DNA of 7,393 nt from the NCBI GenBank assembly GCA_018400355.1, contig JAGYMV010000033.1, positions 1 through 7,393 of the forward strand, given 5' to 3'. The position numbers and the translations under genes were made by a program. Below the pieces are notes generated by a model, which saw only the letters and a program-made list of their open reading frames with translations, made no database searches and was not told where the DNA came from. This document shows, piece by piece, positions 1 through 6,100 of this stretch. The first letter of the stretch is position 1. Each line of letters opens with the position of its first letter. Source of the stretch: Wenzhouxiangella sp. (GTDB lineage Bacteria; Pseudomonadota; Gammaproteobacteria; Xanthomonadales; Wenzhouxiangellaceae).

Positions 1-617
1 GTCTCTGAGTTATCTGTCTCTGAGTGATCACTTGCGCTCGGGGGAGTGTAGGTGTCTGGGTCACTCAAGCCCAACTCGGGCTCAAAATCGTCCAGATCCT
101 TAATCTCTGCCAGCGTCGGCAATTCGTTCAGTGACTTGCGATTAAAGTAATCAAGAAAGGCCCGAGTGGTCCCGAGCAGCTCTGGTCGCCCAGGCACATC
201 GCGGTGACCGATGATCTTGATCCAATCTCTTTCTTGCAGCGTACGCAAAATATTAGAACTCAAAGAAACGCCCCGAATTTGCTCGATCTCAGCTCGGGTG
301 ATCGGCTGCCGGTAAGCAATGATCGCCAGTGTTTCTAACAAAGCACGCGAGTACTTGGGTGGTTTCTCAGCCCACAATCGGGCAACACGGGGCATGAGGC
401 TGGTTCTGACTTGAATTCGATAGCCACTGCCCACTTCAACCAATTCAACAGCTCGGTTTGCCAGATCGATGTCCAATGCAGCCAGTGCTTGCTTGATCTC
501 ACTGTGGCCGGGTTTCTCATCCTCATCAAACAAGGCATCCAGTTGGGCCACGCTCAGCGGCGCACCCGTAGCCAATAGCGCACCTTCAATGATCTTTTTT
601 AGTTCTTCTATATCCAT
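1..617 (-). CDS. scpB: Segregation and condensation protein ScpB (3' end outside window)
   Basis: ScpB is the winged-helix accessory subunit of the Smc-ScpAB condensin. It binds as a dimer to the middle of the kleisin ScpA and helps control Smc head engagement on the nucleoid. The 205 complete codons seen start MDIEELKKIIEGALLATGAP. The family hallmarks are present: SRALLETLAIIAYRQPITRA (about residues 90-109), EIEQIRGV (110-117), then GHRDVPGRPELLGTT (137-151) and FLDYFNRKSLNELPTL (154-169). This gives two winged-helix domains, about 1-80 and 85-165. The tail after 170 is acidic and low in complexity, ending in a 5-residue tandem repeat (DHSET/DNSET) at the window edge. The start is the ATG 6 bases after the scpA stop. 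No clear Shine-Dalgarno precedes it (only AGG about 11 nt upstream), so translation may be coupled to scpA. The stop codon is not seen. The identification is secure. Confidence 0.96.
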   Translation of the reverse strand, partial: MDIEELKKIIEGALLATGAPLSVAQLDALFDEDEKPGHSEIKQALAALDIDLANRAVELVEVGSGYRIQVRTSLMPRVARLWAEKPPKYSRALLETLAIIAYRQPITRAEIEQIRGVSLSSNILRTLQERDWIKIIGHRDVPGRPELLGTTRAFLDYFNRKSLNELPTLAEIKDLDDFEPELGLSDPDTYTPPSASDHSETDNSE

Positions 618-623
618 GCCAAT

Positions 624-1466
624 CTATGCCTGTGTTTCATTGGGGCGACGCAAATAGATCATCCCAAACTGTTCTTGTTGTACCAGGTCGACCAAATGTT
701 CACGCAGCAGTTCCAGTAAAGCGAGAAACGTGACCACCGCACCTCGTCTCCCTTCTGATAAATCGAAGCATTGATCAAACTCGACAAACTGGTCAGAGCC
801 CGATATTAATTCAGTGATTCTCGCCATTCTCTCGCGGACAGACAGTGGCTCCGATTGAATTTGGTGATGCGCCATGAGTTCAGCGCGCGCCATGACGTCC
901 CGAAGCGCGAGTAAAACCTCTCGTAAATCGACCTCTGGTGGAGCCTGCAGCACTTCTGGCTTTTCAGCTGCGGCCGTTGCCACCACAATATCCCGCTCGA
1001 GTCGAGGCAGGGCATCTAGGTCATCGGCGGCTTGCTTGAAGCGCTCATACTCTTGTAGGCGCCGAATCAAATCAGAGCGCGGGTCGTCTTCTTCCTCTGC
1101 CACTTCAATACGCGGCAACAACATACGCGATTTGATCTCAGCCAAAATAGCGGCCATCACCAAATACTCAGCCGCCAATTCCATTCTGAGTGTGGTCATC
1201 ATGTCGATGTAGCCTGTGTACTGGCGGGTGACCTCAGCGATGGGGATATCAACGATGTCTAAGTTCTGACGACGGGTCAGATACAGCAAAAGATCCAGAG
1301 GGCCCTCAAATGCCTCTAGAAAGACCTCCAGCGCATCCGGTGGGATATAGAGGTCATCGGGCAGTTGTAGGAGGGGCTGGCCTTGGATGATGGCGAAAGG
1401 CATTTCCACCTGCTGGGCCATGCTGACGGCATTGATGTCTGGTTTGATCGGGGTGGTTTCAGTCAT
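624..1466 (-). CDS. scpA: Segregation and condensation protein ScpA (kleisin subunit)
   Basis: ScpA is the kleisin that bridges the two Smc heads and recruits ScpB, forming the ring that compacts and segregates the chromosome. The 280-residue product has the kleisin signature EAFEGPLDLLLYLTRRQNLD (51-70), followed by DIVDIPIAEVTRQYTGYI (about 70-87). Next come the helix AAEYLVMAAILAEIKSRMLLP (about 98-118), an acidic linker EEEDDPRSDLIRRLQEYERF (124-143) and a C-terminal winged helix (about 206-275) that should contact the Smc head base. About 48 residues precede the kleisin core; they include LYIPPDALEVF, which looks like the extension of gammaproteobacterial ScpA, so the upstream ATG is credible although no Shine-Dalgarno is seen (ATG codons at residues 16 and 22 are alternatives). 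It is the first gene of a scpA-scpB unit transcribed away from bolA. In many gammaproteobacteria rluB follows scpB; here that lies outside the window. Confidence 0.97.
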   Translation of the reverse strand: MTETTPIKPDINAVSMAQQVEMPFAIIQGQPLLQLPDDLYIPPDALEVFLEAFEGPLDLLLYLTRRQNLDIVDIPIAEVTRQYTGYIDMMTTLRMELAAEYLVMAAILAEIKSRMLLPRIEVAEEEDDPRSDLIRRLQEYERFKQAADDLDALPRLERDIVVATAAAEKPEVLQAPPEVDLREVLLALRDVMARAELMAHHQIQSEPLSVRERMARITELISGSDQFVEFDQCFDLSEGRRGAVVTFLALLELLREHLVDLVQQEQFGMIYLRRPNETQA

Positions 1467-1503
1467 TTGAGAGCAAGTTTAGCGGTTTGTCGCCCTCAAT
1501 GGG

Positions 1504-1509
1504 TACAAT
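1504..1509 (+). promoter_or_regulatory. Candidate -10 element of a bolA promoter
   Basis: TACAAT lies 35 bases before the bolA TTG in the 77-bp gap between the divergent scpA and bolA genes, and matches the sigma-70 TATAAT consensus at five of six positions. No good -35 sits at standard spacing (TTTAGC at 1478-1483 would need a 20-bp spacer), so activator dependence or another sigma factor is possible. No convincing promoter for scpA was found on the opposite strand. Confidence 0.35.
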
Positions 1510-1534
1510 GTTGGGGATTTGATGATTTCGGACC

Positions 1535-1538
1535 GAGG
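1535..1538 (+). promoter_or_regulatory. Ribosome binding site that supports the TTG start of bolA
   Basis: GAGG sits five bases before TTG at 1544. No similar motif precedes the alternative in-frame ATG at 1571, so this site decides the start call. Confidence 0.55.
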
Positions 1539-1543
1539 CTTCT

Positions 1544-1822
1544 TTGAGCAATCACACCAACCGCCTGCAGATGATCGAGCAACGCTTAAAAGACGCATTG
1601 GCGCCAGAGTGGCTTGAGATCATCGATGAATCGCATTTGCATATTGGTCATGTGGGCGCTCGCGATGGCCGTGGTCATTTTAGAGTCCGAATCACCAGCT
1701 CACTTTTCCATGGCCTATCGCGCATGGCACGTCACCGGATGGTGTATCGGGCCCTAGGACCTTTAATGCAAAGTGACATTCACGCAATCAATATTGAGGC
1801 GTTTTCGAGAAATGAAATATAA
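1544..1822 (+). CDS. bolA: BolA family protein (probable TTG start)
   Basis: BolA-family proteins pair with monothiol glutaredoxins to hold a bridging [2Fe-2S] cluster, and some act as stress or morphology regulators. The 92-residue product shows the family fold signature: LEIIDESHLHIGH (24-36), GRGHFRVRITSSLF (42-55), the helix with RHRMVYRAL (63-71) and DIHAINIEAF (78-87). H36 in the loop and H80 in IHAI are candidates for the cluster ligands by family analogy. The TTG at 1544 is chosen because GAGG lies at 1535-1538, five bases upstream. An in-frame ATG at residue 10 (1571) has no Shine-Dalgarno but would still leave the full domain. The only upstream in-frame ATG (1508) runs into a stop after four codons. 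The 3' end overlaps the next gene by 11 bases. Paralogue-level naming (BolA versus IbaG) is less certain; the RHRMVY pattern favours BolA. Confidence 0.9.
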   Translation: MSNHTNRLQMIEQRLKDALAPEWLEIIDESHLHIGHVGARDGRGHFRVRITSSLFHGLSRMARHRMVYRALGPLMQSDIHAINIEAFSRNEI

Positions 1823-2684
1823 CCAATTGATATTAATAGTGTTATCACTTATCTTTGTTGTGGGCTGTGGCCAGGAACAAGCCTCTGAGCCATGGGTCAG
1901 CGAGGACGATGTGGTGTTGGTTGAGGTCGATGGTGAGCCCATTTCATTGCCCATGCTGGAGTTCATGATGGGCAACCGTGGGGTCACAGAGGACGATCAC
2001 GAAGCCATGCGGGGCTTGCTTGACGAGCTGATCCGACTCCGTGTGGTGGCCAATGCAGCCACCGAGGAAGGACTGGCCTCAGATCCACAGCTGCGGGCCC
2101 AGCGCGCCATCCGCGACATGGAAGCCCTCCAGATTGCCTATTTCACCGACATTTATGAGCGCTACCCGGTCACGCCAGCACAAATTGAGGAGACCTACGC
2201 CCGCCAACTGGAACGCTCTGGTGCCACCCAATATCAACTGCAAACCATTGCCTATGGCAGCCAAAGTGAGGCCTTGATTGCGCTCGTGGGGCTCAACGAG
2301 GGAGAGTTTGACTTTGAAAACCTCTTGGCGCAGGCACAGGCAGCCAATCGCCCAATCAATACCACGTCTTGGGTGGATCGCAGCCAGTTACCTGAGCGAG
2401 TGCACCCTGAACTGGATGATGCCTCAGAGGGCCAATCGCTCAGTTTGCCTTTACCCGCGCCAGACGGTGAGGGCTGGCTGGTGGCACAAATCGTGGCGCA
2501 AAGGCCACTGGAGGCACCGGCACTGGAAGAAGTTCGGGAGGGCATTGCCCGTTCCTTGGTTCGCCAGCGGCTGGAGGCACTGGTGGATGATCTCTATGCG
2601 GCCGCTGAGATTACGCCCATGTTGGACATGGACGCCCCAAAGCCTGAGGCAGCACCTCAGGCGAATGAAGAGCAGGGGAATTAA
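1812..2684 (+). CDS. SurA/PpiC-like foldase lipoprotein with degenerate parvulin region
   Basis: This is probably a periplasm-facing chaperone of the SurA/PpiC/EpsD type tethered by a lipid anchor. From the ATG at 1812 the product has 290 residues. Residues 1-18 form a lipoprotein signal (KYNQLILIVLSLIFVVG) with lipobox VVGC and Cys19 as the lipidated residue; the +2 residue is Gly, which suggests outer-membrane sorting. VLVEVDGEPISLPMLEFMM (about 35-53) and the helical DELIRLRVVANAATEEGLA region (71-89) match the SurA N-terminal domain. Residues about 138-230 lie where the rotamase domain should be (YQLQTIAYGS, then SLPLPAPDGEGWLVAQI), but the usual RHI and GGDLGW motifs are absent. A charged Pro/Glu-rich tail ends the protein. 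An in-frame ATG at 1773 would bury the signal peptide and is rejected. The start lies inside bolA, 11 bases before the end of its stop codon, indicating translational coupling. Isomerase activity is doubtful. Confidence 0.8.
   Translation: MKYNQLILIVLSLIFVVGCGQEQASEPWVSEDDVVLVEVDGEPISLPMLEFMMGNRGVTEDDHEAMRGLLDELIRLRVVANAATEEGLASDPQLRAQRAIRDMEALQIAYFTDIYERYPVTPAQIEETYARQLERSGATQYQLQTIAYGSQSEALIALVGLNEGEFDFENLLAQAQAANRPINTTSWVDRSQLPERVHPELDDASEGQSLSLPLPAPDGEGWLVAQIVAQRPLEAPALEEVREGIARSLVRQRLEALVDDLYAAAEITPMLDMDAPKPEAAPQANEEQGN
2642..2662 (-). terminator. Perfect 8-bp hairpin at the convergent ppi-like/queF junction, possible queF terminator
   Basis: GCCTGAGG (2642-2649) and CCTCAGGC (2655-2662) are exact inverted repeats around a 5-base loop, giving a GC-rich stem. 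Read on the minus strand the hairpin begins 22 bases after the queF stop and is followed by TTT then GGGG, so the U-tract is short. On the plus strand it lies inside the last codons of the lipoprotein gene with no T-run after it. A weak intrinsic terminator for queF is plausible; chance is not excluded for a stem of this size. Confidence 0.4.
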
Positions 2685-2688
2685 TTAA
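2681..2688. other. Palindromic TTAATTAA carrying the stop codons of both convergent genes
   Basis: The 8-base palindrome contains the plus-strand TAA of the foldase-like gene (2682-2684) and the minus-strand TAA of queF (2685-2687), directly adjacent with no base between. Further TAA triplets occur on each strand within the same palindrome, though in other frames. Confidence 0.85.
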
Positions 2689-3083
2689 GGGGTTGGAGCG
2701 AGATCGACATATTCGGCCGGCGACCAACCGTCGGCCCGATGCTCAGCAATCACGCAGGTGTAGATGCCACCACGCACATTGAAGTCAGCAGACAAGCGCA
2801 TAAACCGTGGCTGACAGGCGGCCACAAAGTCTTCGAGCATGCGATTGGTCACGGCTTCGTGAAAAGCGCCTTCATTGCGAAAACTCCAAATGTAGTTCTT
2901 TAAGCCCTTGAGTTCTATACAAAAAGCATCTGGAATGTACTCCAGTGTGAGCTCAGCGAAGTCGGGCTGGCCGGTCTTTGGACACAGACATGTAAATTCA
3001 GGAATTTCAATTCGAATGGTATAATCTCTCTCAGGTTGCGGATTCGGAAACAACTCAAGATCCTTGCTCGGTTCACTGGGCAT
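2685..3083 (-). CDS. queF: NADPH-dependent 7-cyano-7-deazaguanine (preQ0) reductase QueF, short unimodular form
   Basis: QueF reduces the nitrile of preQ0 to the amine preQ1 with two NADPH in the cytoplasm, a step in making the queuosine of tRNA wobble positions. The 132-residue product has the catalytic block CLCPKTGQPDFAE (32-44), where C34 is the nucleophile that forms the thioimide and D41 is the acid seven residues later, as in Bacillus subtilis QueF (C55, D62). The QueF motif region is ELKGLKNY (57-64), with Gly where Ser or Ala is usual, and FHE (74-76) supplies the substrate-binding His and Glu. The length matches the unimodular class; the bimodular E. coli enzyme has about 280 residues. 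The ATG is well supported by AGGTGA six bases upstream. The gene is divergent from smc and abuts the ppi-like gene tail-to-tail. No preQ1 riboswitch is visible in the short leader. Confidence 0.96.
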   Translation of the reverse strand: MPSEPSKDLELFPNPQPERDYTIRIEIPEFTCLCPKTGQPDFAELTLEYIPDAFCIELKGLKNYIWSFRNEGAFHEAVTNRMLEDFVAACQPRFMRLSADFNVRGGIYTCVIAEHRADGWSPAEYVDLAPTP

Positions 3084-3089
3084 ATTGGG

Positions 3090-3095
3090 TCACCT
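3090..3095 (-). promoter_or_regulatory. Strong ribosome binding site of queF
   Basis: On the minus strand AGGTGA lies six bases before the queF ATG. It is the best Shine-Dalgarno match in the window and fixes the start. Confidence 0.75.
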
Positions 3096-3113
3096 GTCGG
3101 TCATGAAGGGCAG

Positions 3114-3144
3114 TTGGAAATTCTGAAGACGATATTAGTATAAA
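3114..3144 (+). promoter_or_regulatory. Candidate smc promoter
   Basis: TTGGAA (3114-3119) and TATAAA (3139-3144) could serve as -35 and -10 with a 19-bp spacer, which is slightly long. Transcription would begin near 3151, leaving a leader of only about 16 bases before the smc ATG. It lies in the 83-bp gap between divergent queF and smc. Evidence is consensus matching only. Confidence 0.35.
3137..3142 (-). promoter_or_regulatory. Candidate -10 element of a queF promoter
   Basis: Read on the minus strand, 3142-3137 is TATACT, five of six matches to the consensus, about 54 bases before the queF ATG. It overlaps the proposed smc -10 on the other strand, so the two divergent promoters would share one AT-rich core and could exclude each other. 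No strong -35 is found at normal spacing. Confidence 0.35.
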
Positions 3145-3166
3145 AACTCACTGAACTGGCGCATTA

Positions 3167-6100
3167 ATGCAACTAACCGAGATCAAACTCTCCGGGTTCA
3201 AATCTTTTGTTGACCCGACCACCATTAAATTCCCATCAAACATCATGGGTGTTGTCGGCCCCAATGGCTGCGGCAAATCCAACGTCATCGATGCCGTCCG
3301 TTGGGTCATGGGCGAATCTTCCGCGAAACAACTCCGTGGCGAATCCATGACCGATGTGATTTTTTCTGGCTCATCGGCCAGAAAACCAGTGGCCACAGCC
3401 ACGGTCGAATTGGTCTTCGACAACGCAGATGGACGCGCGGGCGGGGAGTATGCCAAGTACGCCGAGATCTCGGTCAAACGACAGGTCAGTCGTGACGGCA
3501 CGTCCAACTATTATCTCAATGGCACGCGTTGCAGACGAAAAGACATCACAGATCTTTTCTTGGGCACTGGCTTAGGTCCCAGAAGCTACGCCATTATCGA
3601 GCAGGGCATGATCTCTCAAATTGTCGAGGCTCGCCCAGAAGACCTGCGTGCTTTTTTAGAAGAAGCCGCGGGCATCTCGCGTTACAAAGAGAGACGCCGC
3701 GAGACCGAGAACCGCATTAAGCACACCCGCGAAAACCTGGAGCGGCTCGCTGATCTAAGAGAAGAGGTGACCAAGCAGCTCGAGAAGCTCAAACGCCAAG
3801 CACGATCGGCTGAGAAGTATCGCGAACTGAAAGAACGGTATCGCGTGGATGAAGCCAAACTGCTCGCGCTGCGCTTACGAGAAATCAAACACAAACTGGA
3901 TCAACACAACAAACGAATCGCTCACCTCAAAACTGAGTTAGAGGCCCGCGTTGCTGAGCAAAGAGCGGCGGAGAAAGAACTCGAGAACCTGCGCCAAGCG
4001 CAACAAAGCGCCAGCGAGGAAAGCTCAAAGGTTCAGGCCAGACTCTATGAGGTGGGGGCAGAGATTGCACGATTAGAGCAAGGCATCGAACACCAAAGAG
4101 AAATCAGACAACGCCAAGAAACAGAGCACGCCAAAATCGAAACACAAATGAGCGAGCTTCAGCAACACCTTGTGTTGGATAAGGCGCAAGTGTCTGAGAC
4201 ATCGGCCTTGATTGCGAAATTAGACCCTGAGCTGGAACAAGCCAAGGCCTCTGAGGCCGACCAAGCCGTTGAGCTAGAAAAAGTCGAGAAAGAACTCAGC
4301 GACTGGCAAGTGGCCTGGGAAAGCCAGCAAAACACCAAAAGCTCATTGGAAAGCGAGATCAAATTGCTCCAGCAGCAACTGAGCCACTTGGATGAGCGCA
4401 TGCGCCAGGATGCAGAGCGAATTGAAGTGCTGCAACAACAGGGTTTCGAGGCCGTTGCTGAAAAGCTCGGTCATGAGCAAGTCGAGATCAGTCGCGAACT
4501 CGAGGCCGCTCAGCGTGAAGGCGAGACTTTGGAGCGCGAGCAAGAGAAAAACCAGCACAACGAACTGCAACTCACTGAAGCCATTGAAGCCGACCGGACC
4601 GGTCTAGAAGAGGCTAGGGCGCGTCTGTCCAACCTCTCCTCGCGTCTGGAGAGCCTCACATTATTGAATCAGGCACAGGGCCCATCGGAAGAGGCGTTGA
4701 GTTGGCTGTCATCCAATTTAGACGCCAAACCCAATCGCTTGATGAGCGAGCTGACGGTGACCCAACCCACTTGGACGGTGGCGGTTGAGCAAGTGCTCTA
4801 CAGCTGGTTGGAGGCGCAGGTTGTGGATGCCGGTGCACTGAACGTCGAGCAAAAGCAATCTCCATGGGGATTTGCCTTCGTTGACCGTCAGGACATCGCA
4901 CCAAACCCTGGCACTCTGGGCGAGTGTGTGGCCAGTGCAGGTGGTCTCACTGGGCTATTAAACCAAGTCCATTGTTTTGAATCCTTGGCGGAAGCAAAAG
5001 CCCGACTATCAGAACTGCCTGCCGGACACTCGGTCATTTTGCCGGATGGCACCTGGGTGGGCGAGGGCTGGTCCAAGCAGCCACCAAACCAAACCGATCA
5101 AGCCCAAGGCGTGCTGGCCAGAGAGGCCGAAATCAGAGACATCGAGCCTGAAATCAAAACAATGGGCCAACGAATCGAACAACTGGAGTCAAAGCTTCAG
5201 GCCACCCGGGGTGAGCTTGAGACGCTGCGCGAGAAGAAGGCTGAGGACACACGAGCGCTCGCACAGCAAGAAAGGAAGCGCTCAGAATTGGCGGCTAGGC
5301 TCGCTGGGATTGACACGCGCATCAAAGCGGCGGCCCAGCAAAAGGAAGAACAAGCACAGGAGCTCCAGGGCCTTCGAGAGCGTCAAAGCAATGACGCCGA
5401 AGCCGTCAAACAAGCGCGCACTTCGCTCGAAAAAGCCATTGATGCGCTAGACAAGCATCAAGCAACAGAATCTGAGCTTGCTGCCTTACGACAAACCCTC
5501 AACGACAATCGACGCACCGTCCAAGAGATGCTCAAATCCGCGCGTGACCAACGCGAGGCCATCGCGCTTGATTTGCGGTCCGCGCGCTCTGGCTTAGAGT
5601 CATTGAGTCAATCGATTGAGCGCATGGACCACCAAGTCGGTGAGCTACAAAGCCGGTATCTGGAATTGAGCACCGCCCTCGCACAAGGCGATCAGCCCAT
5701 CAAAGCCTTGGAAGCTCAACGCGATGAATTGTTGACCAAACGTCTGGAGGTCGAGCGCGAAATGAAAGCGGCGCGTGCCAAACTGGATGATCTGGAGGCG
5801 GCACGCAGTCAATCGGATCAAGCGCGTCAAGCAGCGGTCATGGCGGTTGAGCAGTTGCGCGAGCAGGGCGCGCAGGCGGCTTTGGAGAAACAAGAACTCG
5901 ATATACACGCCAACAATCTATTGGAGCGCATCGCAGAGCTCAAAGCCGACGTCGATGAACTCTTAAGCACGCTGGCCGATGATGCTGAGACGCAGGCCTT
6001 CCAGGCCAAGCTGGAGGAACTTGAAGCACAAATCAAACGCCTAGAGCCGGTGAACCTAGCTGCCATTGATGAGCTGGCGGTTGAATCAGAGCGCAAAGAA

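Noticed and set aside
68..82. Small hairpin AGCCC/GGGCT in scpB
   Set aside because: A 5-bp stem is common by chance and it has no T-run or conserved context.
874..1212. 112-codon open frame on the plus strand opposite scpA
   Set aside because: Ser/Arg-rich low-complexity translation typical of an antisense shadow of a helical Glu/Leu-rich protein; no start signal or family resemblance.
1773..1811. Upstream in-frame ATG extending the foldase-like lipoprotein by 13 residues
   Set aside because: It would place charged residues (ILRRFRE) before the signal peptide, lies deep within bolA, and the ATG at 1812 gives a textbook lipoprotein signal.
3084..3136. Possible preQ1 riboswitch in the queF leader
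   Set aside because: The leader is about 50 bases and shows neither the preQ1-I stem-loop with its A-rich tail nor an alternative terminator; the Shine-Dalgarno is unobstructed.
4977..5450. 157-codon open frame overlapping smc in another plus frame
   Set aside because: Shadow frame of the coiled-coil codons; composition is Arg/Ser/Lys-rich with no recognisable domain, and the smc frame is unambiguous.
5608..5619. 12-bp palindrome TCAATCGATTGA in smc
   Set aside because: About two 12-bp palindromes are expected by chance in a window of this size.
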